From contig OZ005619.1 in the NCBI GenBank assembly GCA_963930655.1, positions 18,685,752 to 18,749,751 on the forward strand: a stretch of 64,000 bases of DNA. The letters run 5' to 3'. Made by a program: the position numbers and the translations under genes. A model generated the notes under the pieces. The model ran no database searches and was not told the DNA's origin. It saw only the letters and a list, made by a program, of their open reading frames with translations. Position 1 is the first letter of the stretch; each line of letters starts with the position of its first letter. This DNA is from Myrica gale (taxonomy: Eukaryota > Streptophyta > Magnoliopsida > Fagales > Myricaceae). This document shows, in pieces, positions 12,940 through 24,350 of this stretch.

Positions 12940-13221
12940 TTATCTTGTAAAATATTTCACCATTGAGGGCTTGGTGAAAATATCGGCAACTTGATCTTGT
13001 GATTTCACGAACTTGAGCTCCACCTCCTTTTTAGCTACACATTCTCGAATGAAATGGAATTTTGTGTCGATGTGTATGATTCGATCATGAAAAACTGAAT
13101 TCTTGGTCAAAGTTATCGCCGACTCGTTATCCACAAAAATCTTCGTTAGATCTTTTTTCGAGACATGAAGCTCATTCAGCAAAGATCTTAGCCAAATTGT
13201 TTGACAAACACAACTTGACAT
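12940..13221 (-). pseudogene. copia RNase H domain remnant
   Basis: A 93-residue open stretch with the copia RNase H signature: FVDNESAITLTKN, then HIDTKFHFIRE, then VADIFTKP at the end. It is the last domain of the pol polyprotein, next to the polypurine tract. Upstream in-frame stops separate it from the reverse transcriptase. Confidence 0.9.
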
Positions 13222-13385
13222 AGCAACATACTCCGTTTCACAAGTGGATATTGTAACAATAGATTGCTTATTTCATCAACATGTTCAGCCCAATCACTAT
13301 CACAATAGCCCAAAAGCTTAAAATTATTTGAAAATGAATAAAGTAATCCATGTTCAAGTGTACCTTTGATGTACCGAAGAATTCT

Positions 13386-13865
13386 TTAAGCCGCCTTCAA
13401 ATGAGAGAAAGTAGGAGCTTCCATGTATCGACTAACAAGTCCAACCCCAAAAAGAATATTTGACCTTGTGCAAGTTAAATATCTCAAACTTCCAACAATG
13501 CTTTTGAAAAATGTTGGATCTACTTTTTCTTCATCTTTATGCCTTGACAATTTGATGTCACATTCTACGGGTGTGCTCACTGGCTTGCAATCATCCATTT
13601 TGAATTTATTAAGAATGTCTTTAACATAACATTCTTGAGAAATAAAAATGTCATCCTCCAATTACTTTAATTCAATGCCAAGATAAAAATACATGAGACC
13701 GAGATCTGTCATCTCAAACTCCCGAGCCATTACTTTCTTGAATTCCTCAAACATGATAAAATTACTTCCTGTAAAAATCAAGTCATCAACATACAAACAT
13801 ACGAGAAATATATCTCCATATGAATTCACCTTTGTATAAAGAGCATGTTCATAGGGACACTTCAA
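13386..13865 (-). pseudogene. copia reverse transcriptase remnant
   Basis: Two open stretches (13662-13865, 13386-13661) with the catalytic YVDD box in CLYVDDLIFTGSN, followed by FEMTDLGLMYFYLGIE and, after a stop, GSLRYLTCTRSNI. These are typical of the copia RT palm and connection regions. Further RT-like sequence continues to about 14300 in broken frames. Confidence 0.9.
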
Positions 13866-14622
13866 AAAATTGTTATCTTGAAAGTACTTGTCAATTCTAC
13901 TATTTCACGCCCTTGGTGCTTGCTTTAAGTCATACAAGGTTTTCTTCAATTTCAAAACTTTATCTTCATGCTCTTCCACAATATAACCCAAAGGTTGTTC
14001 CAAATAGACGTCCTTTTCAAGAAAGTCATTCAAGAAAGCGGACTTGACATCCATTTGATAGATTTTCCAACTATTTTAAGCCGCCAAAATAATTAATCGA
14101 ATAGTTTCCAAGCGGGCAACGGGTGCAAATACCTCATCATAGTCAATTTCGGGCATTTGATTATATCCTTTGGCAACTAGTCTTGTCTTGTATCTCTCCA
14201 CTTCACCACTCAAATTCTTCTTTAACTTGTACACTCATTTAACGCCAATTGGTTTTTTCCATTTTGGAACTGTTGCAAGCTCCCATGTTTCATTCTTCTC
14301 TATGGCGTTAATTTTTTCATCCATAACATTCTTCCACCTTTTGTCTTGTGCCACTTCTTCAAAATTCATAGGCTCACTATCAGCAAAGAGTCAAAAAATG
14401 TTAGATCATGTAATTTTTCTGTTTCCTCCACCGTGGCATCGTAGATCTCTTGCAGACTTCTTTTGCCTTGTGGTCCTTCACTTGATGATGAAGTAGATGG
14501 ACTTTGCAAGGACAATGATGGTGTTGAAGGAGGAGAGTGCATAGATGGCTTCAAAACGTCATTTTCGTGCTCATCTTCAAAGAAAAGAAGAAATAATAAT
14601 CTTCTTCCGAATACTTCCAATC

Positions 14623-14811
14623 TCACATACTTGCTTCATCGAACTCAACATCTCTACTAACAATGGTCTTGTGATCGGTCAGATTGTACAACTTGTAGCC
14701 TTTGGGTCTTGAATCATAACTGATGAAGACTAGTTTTGTGTTTTTGTCATCTAGCTTGGATTTCCTTTCATCCGGTACATGTGCATAAGCAATACTTCCA
14801 AAAACACGCAA
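14623..14811 (-). pseudogene. copia integrase C-terminal domain remnant
   Basis: The 62-residue stretch MRVFGSIAYAHVPDE...KLDDKNTKLVFISYDS...GYKLYNL matches the conserved G-x-x-AYxHxP and YKLY motifs of the copia integrase C-terminal region. Confidence 0.85.
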
Positions 14812-15109
14812 GTGATAAATACTCGGCTTAATTCCTCTCCATTCTTCTTAAGGAGTTCTGTCTTGCATATTTTTTGTGGGACATCGATTTGATAAGTACA
14901 CCGCCTAAGTCACCGTTTCTGCCTAAAATTCTTTTAGCAAATATTTGCTTTTCAACATACTTCAAGCCATGTTGAGAATTGTTTTATTTTTTTCTCTCGG
15001 CAACCCCAATTTTTTGAGGAGATCTTGGAACCGTTAAAGGATGGTGAATACCATTTTCTTGACAAAATCTTTTGAAGGCATTTGATATGTATTCACCCCC
15101 ACTATCGGA

Positions 15110-15484
15110 TCATAAAGCCTTTATTTCATAGCCACTTTGTTTTTCAACAAGTGCTTTGAGATTTTTGAATGTTTCAAATACTTCCGATTTTTCCTTGAGA
15201 AGATAAACCCATGTTTTTCGGCTAAAATCATCAATACATAGAATGAAGTATTTGTTCTTACCAAATGATGGTGGATTGAATGAGCCACAAAAATCCGAGT
15301 AAACAAGTTGTAGTGGTTTCGTTGCTCTTGTATTAGCCTCCTTTGGAAAGCTTTTTCTTGATTGCTTTCCAAAGAGACATCCTTCACAAAATTTATTTGG
15401 ATGCTCAATAGAAAGCAAGTCATTTAACATCTTCTTATTGGCTAGCAATTGGAGTCCTTCAAAATTCAAATGTTCAAGTCTCAA
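15110..15484 (-). pseudogene. copia integrase zinc-finger and catalytic core remnant
   Basis: The stretch includes the end of the HHCC zinc-binding domain (CEGCLFGKQSRKSFP) and the core motif VYSDFCGSF followed by ILCIDDFSRKTWVYLL, which carries two of the acidic catalytic residues. It is cut by stops on both sides. Confidence 0.9.
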
Positions 15485-15970
15485 GTGTCAAAGCCAATTT
15501 GAATCTTCAACACAAGTTTTCAAGCATTTCGCCACATCAATTTGAATGTTGAGTAGAAACATCTGGTTCTTTATCATAGGAACTTGGGCTATCAAACTCC
15601 CAATTTCATCTCTTATTGAAAGACTACAATTTTTCATTAGAATATCATAATCTTTCTCTCAGAGTTGTCCTAGACTCAAAATATTGTTCTTCATGTTTGA
15701 CACATAATAAACATTAATAATAAATTGGTGGCCTCCATTTTTCAACCAAATCAAAATTGTACATTTTCCCTTGATCAAAACTTTTGACAAGTCTCAAAAA
15801 GTAACATTTCCTCTCACAGATTCGTCAATCTCCGTAAACTTATTTTTATCTCCGCACATATGGTTACTTGCCGCATTGTCAAGATACCACAAATTCTTCT
15901 CTTCATTTTCTTCTCATTTGTACGCCAACAACAAAGTGTGCTCCGTTTATTCTTTTTCGACATAATTAGC

Positions 15971-16522
15971 TTATTCTTCAACATTGTTAGTGAGTCTACA
16001 CTCCCATGAATAATGACCATATTTTTTACAATTGAAACGTTGGATTTGAGATTTTTCATTTCTCATTGGATTTGATCTTGAATTGTTTCCTTTTCCACGC
16101 CCTCTTGATGATTGTCTCTTGTCTCCATTATTAGAAAAATGATGATCATCTCTACCATGTCCTGTTCCTCTTCCATTTCTTCCTCGGCCTCTACCTCGAT
16201 CACGGCCACGTCCTCTTCCTTTGTGACCTTCATCTCGCTCTTCTTCCTTGTATTTGAGAGAAAGCTTTGTAGTTAGAACTTGTTCTAATGACTCTTCCTT
16301 CTTCTTGTTGAGTCTTTCTTCGTGAGCTTGTAAAGATCTCATGAGTTCATCAATTGTGATGGCTTCCAAATCTTTCGACTCCTCGATAGCCACAACGATG
16401 TAGTAGAATTTTGATTGCAAAGAACTAAGGATCTTTTCGATGACACGAACATCCTCCAAATTTTCTCTGTTTCTCTTCATTTGATTGGCTATAGCTAACA
16501 CACGTGAAAAATAATCTGCCAT
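15971..16522 (-). pseudogene. copia gag remnant with altered zinc knuckle
   Basis: A 183-residue open stretch begins with [16 protein letters not shown], typical of the retrotransposon gag domain (UBN2 type). It runs into an Arg/Gly-rich region and ends with the zinc knuckle [14 protein letters not shown]. The first Cys of the CCHC motif is replaced by Arg. The N-terminal part of gag lies upstream in broken frames. Confidence 0.9.
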
Positions 16523-16922
16523 TGATTTGGATTATTTCATGCGTAAGACTTCAAACTCATCTCTTAGTGTTTGAAGTTGAACCTTCTTCAATTTGTCCAC
16601 TCCTTGGTAGGAGGTTTGTAAAATCTCTCATGCTTACTTGGAGGTGGTTGCATTTGCCACCTTTTCAAATATAGCTTCATCCAAACATTGATAGATGAGA
16701 GCATAAGCGCTTGTTGGTCATTCTTTCGAATCTTCTAAAAAAAATCCCTTTGATTAGGACTCAATTGAACATCTTCACTAGGCTCTTCAAAGCCTTTCTC
16801 TACAACATCTCATGCATCTTGGGATCCAAGCAACGCCTTCATTCGAATGCAACAATTATCAAAATTGTTTTTCGAAAGGAGAGAAAATGAAATTGGCCAT
16901 TTTTCTAGAATCAAGAACCTAA

Positions 16923-16934
16923 GCTTTGATACCA
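16923..16934 (-). other. Primer-binding site, initiator Met-tRNA
   Basis: On the minus strand the sequence is TGGTATCAAAGC, one base different from the canonical TGGTATCAGAGC, three bases inside the 5' LTR. Confidence 0.9.
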
Positions 16935-16937
16935 CTT

Positions 16938-17259
16938 TGTTGGATTGGGCTACACTATGAAGCAAAGTGGAGAAATAAAATACTTCAACAAAAGCTTTAT
17001 TCTACTTACTTGAGAAATAACACAAAAGTTACATGGATATTTATAGTCCACAATGAGACTTTACAACTTCTAAAACATAACACTCAAATAAATCTCACAT
17101 AATTCACCGTAGTAAATCTCATTTAACCCCTTCATAATGAGAATATTAAAAAGGTCTCTAACTCTTCAACTTTGTAACATATGAGAATACTAAAAGACAA
17201 TACCTCTCTATTAACTAATTTTATTGAAAATAAACTCTAATTAAGTTTAATAACTAACA
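16938..17259 (-). repeat. 5' LTR of the copia element
   Basis: On the minus strand it runs from TGTTAGTTATTAAAC to CCCAATCCAACA, with the expected TG...CA ends. Confidence 0.92.
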
Positions 17260-17886
17260 GATTTTTTGTTTTCGTCATGTATGTATTTGGTTTACTAGCA
17301 AATCAACAAGGAGTTTGAAGACGAAGCTTCAAGCTAAAGTCCTGGAAATATATGAGGCTTCGTCCGCAGAACTCAAGGTCAGATTATACCCCATGAACTA
17401 GAGGCAATAAGAATATAAGGAGAGAGTTTGCTCGATTGCTTGGGTTAGCTTGGGTTTTATTTGAAGAAGAAAGTGTTTGCTCGATTGCAACTTAACCTTC
17501 TTTGTTAGCTTGGGTTTTATTTGAAGGATAAAGTGTTTAGGCAGCGTTGCTTCTAAGCCCAGTTCTATTTATCTTTGAAAAGGTCTCTACTTTCATAGTT
17601 ACAGACGAGAAAATTAAGCCACCCCTGCGGAAACGACAACAACTGAAGAAGAAGAAGAAGCAGCAGCTGGCAAAGAAAAGGAGATAGCAAGTTGTGGAGA
17701 AAGAGGAGGCCGAGAAAATAGAAGAAGAGAAGCAGGGAGTGGCAGCACCGGCAGGGGAGGATGAGAAAGCGGAACTGCTCAGAGAAAAAAAATTCTTGCT
17801 TTGTTTGAAAGTCAGGGGCAAAACGGTAATGTAATTAGGTTGCATGTCGCATGTTTGGCACGTTTTGACATTACCATTTAAATTAA

Positions 17887-18179
17887 GGGAAATTTCATTT
17901 TTGTCACTAGGTTTTGACCACTTTTAAGCTTTGGTCATTAGGTTTCATTTTTTTACGATTTGGTCACTAAGTTTTGACTATTTTTACGATTTGGTCTTTC
18001 CGTCAAACTTCCGTTAAATTTTTAATCGGAATAACGATCGACCGATTTGTTTGCCGTTGCGGCAACGGTAAATTGTAGCGGTCGACCGCGTTATATTCCG
18101 TTAAAAATTAACGGAGGTTTGACGAAAATACCAAATAGTAAAAGTGGTCAAAACCTAGTAACTAAAAAAGAATTTTCCC
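17887..18179. mobile_element. Foldback MITE with 9-bp target duplication
   Basis: A 293-bp element with long inverted repeats, from GGGAAATTTCATTTTTG on the left to the complement of GGGAAAATTCTTTTTTAG on the right. Both arms continue into CACTAGGTTTTGACCACTTT-like sequence and meet near CCGTTGCGGCAACGG. The direct repeat TTAAATTAA flanks it at 17878-17886 and 18180-18188. A 9-bp duplication points to the Mutator superfamily. It sits inside the right arm of the older long-TIR element. Confidence 0.85.
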
Positions 18180-18919
18180 TTAAATTAATGCCCAATTTAA
18201 ACAAAGGTTGCAAATCTTGATATTTAATCAGCTTAATGTCTTAAAAATAAAATAATAAGGTGAAATGTAACAACATTCAAAATGTAAAATGTATTTAATT
18301 CAAAGTTTAATTATAACTAGTAAGTTAATGGCATCTGCATCATTAAAATTATTATCAGGGTTAGTTATATCTAACAAGTTTCTCATGTGAAACTTGACGC
18401 CTATAAAACTTGTCCCTCTTACCTTTTCTTTTCGGTGCAATATGGGATTTGGAATATCATAGTTAAAAACACATTAAAATTAAAATCTTCTGAAAAGCTT
18501 CGTGTGAGCATAAAACTTCACACTCATTAGAATTGAAGCAGGAAATTATAAGAAACATGATCCAACCTGGGCTCTGCTAGGAGGGTGCAGGGTGGGGGAA
18601 AAAGGGGTGAGCAGAAATGGTTCTTTAGGCTGTGTCATTTTCGCCGGGCCAAATTGCCTTTTTTTGGAAAAATAGCCGGCCGCACGCGCACCCAACACGC
18701 ACGGTAAAAAATGTCAAAGGGAAGAGAAACAGAAGCGATTGAATCAAAGCGACCACTATTTCTTCAAATACTTTTCCTTCTTTGAATCATCTCCTTCCAT
18801 CCAGAACAAAAACCCATTTCCTTCAACGCAGGGAATTCAATACACACTTCCTTTCCGCGTGTCCCTTCCTCCGTTCCCCAAATCTCAGAGCCCAATTCCA
18901 CCGCTCTCTTCAAATCCAA

Positions 18920-21900
18920 ATGGGAATTTCGCTGAGTAGCAATAGAAGAAGAAACAACCATTATCTTCAACCCCCACATCCCCAATACCTCTCTCCCTCT
19001 TCTTCTTCCGCTTCATACTATCACCCCACAGAGCCCCCACCACCTACTCCTCCTCCTCCTCCACCTCCTCCACATAACTTTCTCCCTTATACTCCACCAC
19101 CGCACCATCCTTATCCCACGCAGCCTCCTCCGCCGCCGCCTCCACCACAAACTCATTCATACTATTACACCAGCGGGTACCATTCCTGTAATTATGCCAA
19201 TCCCATGACTGCTCGCTTCAACTACCACCCCTATCATGCCAATCAGGCTAATGGGTGGCCAGCAGCCCGGTTGGCCGTGGGGCCGGCCGTGGAGCCACCG
19301 CGGTATGTTGAGCATCAGAACGCGAAGAAGGTCAGAAATGATGTGAATGTGCATAAGGACACCTTGGGGCTCGTGGTCGACGAGCACAACCCGGATCACC
19401 TCTTGGTTTCTTTCGTTTTCGATGCCCTGTATGATGGGAGGTGAGGAATCCTGTCTTAGAAGTTTGCCATGGTTCATGAATTAGACTGTCCTTTGCACTT
19501 TTGTTCCCGTGTCGTTTATTGTATGTTAGTGCGTGTATGGGTATGTGTGCAAAGGTAATAGGTCATGATTGATATCTGTTTGTTGAATATTCTTTGGAGT
19601 TTGGTTTCATAGAGATATTAGGTTTTAGACTCTTGGCTTCGTTTGGTTTCTGAATTATGGGAAAAAGAAACAAATGGAAGTGAAATTTGGGACAGTGAAA
19701 TATCTTTATTTGGGGATGGAGAACTATAAAAGTCCAATTGTTGAAGACTAGTTGAACTGGTTGGCTTGGCTGCGTCGAAGAACATAATCAATGGAAAAGA
19801 AAGAAACTCTAAAATTGTCCTCTTTTATCTCTTATTGTCGTCCATCTTCCAGTACTCTAAGCAACCTGATGGATGATAGTTGAAATAACTAGGGCGATGA
19901 CTAAGTGCAAAGTATAACTAACAGGACAAATTCTTGGCCATCCAAACAGTGGAGAAAGAGACTTGAAGAAAGAAGAAGGAAAAAAAAATTCGGAACTTTA
20001 GCTGACACAGAATAGAAGTTTGAATTTGAGGAGTTCATGTGGAAACCAACTTTAAATCTATTTGGTACCAGAACCCGGAATATTGGATATGATAACATTT
20101 GGGTCCTCTTCTTTTCCAGTTTTCTCTGATTCCCGGTTAGCCTTTTGTATGTTTCTTTTTCACTAACTAATGATATAATTACTTTTAAAAAGAGTGGGAA
20201 AGGCGATTGGATTTATGTCTGTAGGTCACATTCGATGAGTCTCTGGCTTGGTCTGGCAAATGAGAGAAGGAGAAGGATTTTAAAACGGTGGGGCATGACA
20301 AAAACTGTTCAGTCTATAGAATTTTCGTACCTTCTTTAGCTTTTCATTGGATAGAGATTGAAGCTTTATTAGCAATTAGGGCTATAAGTATTAGATGACA
20401 CAGTTCCTAGTTCAAAACTTGGGTTACAAGTGGTAGGTTTCCAGTTGGAATATTTATTATGTCTGCAGTCATGAACGTTGGATTTTAGCATTGTCGAAGA
20501 GGTCTTCATTGGAAGAAGCCCCTCACTCCGGAAGTAAGCACAGGCAAATGTTATTTATTTTTAAGCACTGGGGAGTACTTTCATTCTGGTAGTTGATGAC
20601 TTGAGAATAACGGTATCTCTAAACTTGGTCATGACTGGGACATTTAGAAAGAGCTTTGAACTTTTGGTATTTCTGAACTACATCAAGCCTCCCAACATGG
20701 TGCACTATGTGGTATGGAAGGTACTGGAAGGATTAACTGCTGGCCCAATCTTGATTTAATGCAGTTGCACTTTTATCAAGCGTTTAAAGAAGAACTACAA
20801 CAATGAATGAGAACATCTATTAGATCACAAAATGCAGTTTCAGTTTTTTGTTGCAGATATTATACCACTAGCTGAAGGTTAGCTCTATGATTATGCTAGA
20901 AGTATTATTTTTTAAATTGCCTAGTGTGACGATTTGATATATCTGAACCATGTGGCTCATAAATGTAACGTGCTACAACGTTTCGGCTTAGTAATGAACT
21001 AGTGGCTACTATATGAATGTGTAGGGTGGCAATTCTGGTCATCTATCATAATGGTAAGGATGCTTAGTTTGAAAGCTGCATCTATTGGATCTTTACTATG
21101 ATTTATATGTATGTTGATCAGGTAATTGAGGTTATTGAAAGGTGCTTTTTTTTTCTTTTTCTTCTCAATTTGTCAGAAACATTCTGGAGTGGGGAAGTAA
21201 ATTCAAAGATGTTTGTTCTCACTAAGTCATATATGTCAATCATGACTTCTCTGCTCATTGGGCTAGTTTTGTGCAGATGAGATAATGTCTGCTGTTAGTA
21301 TTGATGGGAGAATGAAGATGTTAACGGATAGATTCCATGTGTCAAATGGGGCAAAGTATAGCACAAGAAATAAATTGTTCAGAATTGAGTCAGGCGTAGA
21401 CCAAAATTGGAAACCATTTTGTCCTGGTTATTTACCTCTAACCTTAGCACTAGTGCTGCTATTGAGTGGCTGCCCAGTTAGAGCCACCTAAAAGATGCAG
21501 GATGGAAGGGTAGTCATCTCCTCGTTTAAAACTTTTTATCCCTGTTTTATGTTATTGATGTAGACTTTCCAACCAAGCTACCTTGCACCTTCATTTTTCT
21601 TATTCATACGCATCATTCCAAGTGATGGAATGGAAGATCATGTGAACCAAATACTGTGTGGCTATGTTATGATTGGAAGTCTGTTGTCTTTGTACAGATA
21701 GAAGTATCATTGCACAATCTTACTATCATGGAGTTAAAATGATAATGACGCCAATGGTCCTTGAACCAAATTAGCCTCTTCTTCTCCCGTAAATTCGGGG
21801 CTACCTTGCACCTTCATTTTTCTTATTCATACGCATCATTCCAAGTGATGGAATGGAAGATCATGTGAACCAAATACTGTGTGGCTATGTTATGATTGGA

Positions 21901-23819
21901 AGTCTGTTGTCTTTGTACAGATAGAAGTATCATTGCACAATCTTACTATCATGGGGTTAAAATGGTAATGACGCCAATGGTCCTTGAACCAAATTAACCT
22001 CTTCTTCTCCCGTAAATTCGGGGTAGAGGGTGTAGCTATTGTTCAATCCCAATACGGGGGTGTGAGTTGCATGTCACCTTTTATGTTCTTTAAAAGTAGT
22101 TACAATAAGATTGTGTCAAAAGAAGCAAGAACAGACATAGTCTCACATAACTTCTTCCACACAATCTGTATCTTCCTATTTTGCCAACTCATCTCTCCAG
22201 CTGATAAAACGTAAAAGGCTTCTTTTTTCTCGAAGGAAGTACTAACTGCATCAGGTTGGGAAGGTTAATTTTGTAGATTTTGCGGTTGGACATCTTTTGA
22301 CATTGGGCCTTGATTGTTCTTACAATTTCAAACGTCAAAATAGTAGAAACTCTGATAAAGCACTTGGAATTGAAACAAACGAGCCTTTTTTTTTTTTGGT
22401 TTTTTTGATAACATGGAAATCCCCCAAAGTCGGACCCGTTTGACCCAACCCTGAAGTACAAACCACGACCCACTGGACCAACCCCACAACCCAGGGAGTA
22501 GATAAGTCAAGAACTCGCCCAGCAGCAAGAAAATTCATCCCACACCCTTGAGACTCGAACTTAGTACGTCGAGCCCCAAGGAGGATGTCCTTCCTAACCA
22601 CTGAGCTATCGCCCTTGGGGGTCAAATGAGCCTTGAGATTGCCTAGATCACTTACTAATAGTTCTATCTAAATGTAAAGTTGCATTTATTAAGTTGATTA
22701 TATATATTCCTTCATCCAACTTATTTTGGAAAAGTGTTGCAAACACCATGGAACATTCTCCTTGGATATCTTATTTATGTGTGGTTCTGTTTTCTGATTG
22801 ACAGCATCACTGTTTTCTACTTTGCCAAGGAAGAGTCAAATTGTAGTTTTGTTCCACTATTTCCTGAAGCCTTTATGCCTGTGAAGATCCCCTTTCAAAA
22901 AGGACCTGGCCAGAAATTTTGTCAGCCTTCCGGAACAGGCATTGACTTGGGTTTTTTTGAGTTAGAGGATCTCTCAAAACCATCACCTGCAGAAGATGTA
23001 TTTCCTCTTGTCATATCTGCTGAAACATGCAAGCCACCTCTTTCAACAGACAAGAATCTTGGTGAGACTGCGCCCAGCACAAGCCCTCATATGCAAATTA
23101 CGCAAGCTATTCTAGAGAAGAACGGTGATGAGCCTTTTCAAGTGAGAGTTATTAGGCAAATCCTCTGGATTGATGAAGTTCGCTACGAGCTCCGTGAGAT
23201 ATATGGAATAGGAAGCTCAGATGCAGAAAGCTTCAATGATGATGATGCAGGGAAGGAGTGTGTAATATGCATGACTGAACCTAAAGATACGGCTGTATTA
23301 CCTTGTCGGCATATGGTGAGAATTTGTCTGTGTATTTTCTTCATTATAAAGATGATAGACAATTGCTAGGTAAAATCTATTCTGGCACTCTGCTCTAATT
23401 ATGGATATTGAGATTCCTGGTACCTCTGCATCCATAGTGGATAATGAGATAGGATGCTAAGAATGATGGTCTGGAAGTGTCATGTCTCTTGTGCTTGAGC
23501 ACTAGTGATGTGGTTTATTTAGTTTGAAGTACATAAGTTTGAGTTATCTGATCACCTGTCTACCCTTTATTGAATCGCGCATGTATCACTACGAAACCAT
23601 CCAAGCTTTTGTTGGTTCTGATTTGTCAAGTTAATTCCAAGCGCTTGAAGATATTGAGAACATTAGTTGGCCGGTTGATTTGTATGGTATACCCGGGCTT
23701 TTGGCTGTTTACTTTGTTTCCATCTTCTTCTTTGAATTGTGTATGGGTTAGAGTGCACAACAGACACAAACATGCAAGCACACGATCACTGTTGAATATG
23801 GCAATATGCAACAATCAAC

Positions 23820-23888
<69 letters not shown>

Positions 23889-24350
23889 ACATACCAATTA
23901 TGTACCATTCCATTATCCATGCTATTTTTGGTAATATCCTTGCGACATTCTCCTGGAGGTGAAAAATCTGCTTGCACGAAATCTGAGTTTATATATATAT
24001 ATATATATGAAAACATACCAATTATGTACCATTCCATTATCCATGCTATTTTTGGTAATATCCTTGCGACATTCTCCTGGAGGTGAAAAATCTGCTTGCA
24101 CGAAATCTGAGTTTGGTAGAAACAGTTGTGATGGTTTATGTACTGTGAGCTGGTGTAAAACTTTCTTCACTGCCATTTATTTATCACATTTAAGCCTCAC
24201 TTACTTTATTCTCAAGCTATATATGGAACTTTTCAGTGTTTGTGCAGCGAGTGTGCAAAAGCCTTGCGACTTCAATCAAATAAGTGCCCCATTTGCCGTC
24301 AACCGATTGAGGAACTTATGGAGATCAAGATAAATAACAGTGGCGAGTGA
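18920..24350 (+). CDS. LUL4: LUL/LOG2-type RING E3 ubiquitin ligase
   Basis: Three exons: 18920-19440, 22805-23315 and 24237-24350, joined in phase for 381 residues. The start [13 protein letters not shown] carries Gly2 and Ser6, an N-myristoylation pattern typical of the family, so I prefer it to the in-frame upstream ATG at 18782. Residues 20-100 are Pro/Tyr-rich low complexity. A conserved block from [13 protein letters not shown] to [17 protein letters not shown] is the family's DAR2-like region. A C3HC4 RING follows with C326, C329, C341, H343, C347, C350, C361 and C364, ending [15 protein letters not shown]. In Arabidopsis, family members act at membranes, for example LOG2 with GDU1 in amino-acid export and ABA responses. 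Assignment to LUL4 rather than LUL3 is uncertain. Confidence 0.93.
21577..22022. repeat. Tandem duplication, two 223-bp units
   Basis: Units 21577-21799 and 21800-22022 lie head to tail in intron 1 of the LUL gene. By eye they differ at only three positions (GAG/GGG, GATAATG/GGTAATG, TTAGCC/TTAACC), so the duplication is recent. Confidence 0.93.
22388..22622 (-). mobile_element. tRNA-derived SINE
   Basis: On the minus strand the insert begins with a Pol III promoter: box A GATAGCTCAGTGGTTAG (22594-22610) and box B GTTCGAGTC (22552-22560), 33 bp apart. It ends in an A-run (T-run on the plus strand from about 22386). Flanks CAAACGAGCCTT (22376-22387) and CAAATGAGCCTT (22623-22634) form a target duplication with one mismatch. 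It lies antisense in intron 1 of the LUL gene. Confidence 0.85.
23825..24114. repeat. (AT)n microsatellite and 106-bp tandem duplication
   Basis: An AT-dinucleotide run fills 23825-23884. It is followed by a 106-bp unit (23885-23990), a short AT run (23991-24008) and a second copy of the unit (24009-24114) that appears identical. The structure, in intron 2 of the LUL gene, looks like a duplication mediated by the AT repeat. Confidence 0.93.

Larger units (their letters stand above)
12582..17259 (-). mobile_element. Ty1/copia LTR retrotransposon, degraded
   Basis: Two direct repeats of about 320 bp (12582-12899, 16938-17259) flank a region that reads on the minus strand in the copia order: gag, integrase, reverse transcriptase, RNase H. 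A primer-binding site for initiator Met-tRNA sits just inside the right LTR and a purine tract just inside the left LTR. The LTRs differ at roughly 30 positions by eye, and the coding regions have many stops and frameshifts, so the element is old and inactive. A clear 5-bp target duplication is not visible. Confidence 0.95.
12165..18370. mobile_element. Mutator-like long-TIR element hosting a copia element and a MITE
   Basis: Sequence at about 12165-12430 reappears, reverse-complemented, at about 17790-18370. The best block is CGTTTTGCCCCTGACTTTC at 12385-12403, whose exact complement lies at 17808-17826. Colinear blocks continue outward (for example AAATTGGGCRTYAATTTAA), interrupted on the right arm by the MITE at 17887. 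Long diverged TIRs suggest a Mutator-like element. The interior outside the copia insertion is 12431-12581 and 17260-17790. The latter contains Lys/Glu-rich coding-like sequence and may be a captured gene fragment. Outer ends are approximate and I could not fix a target duplication. Confidence 0.55.
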
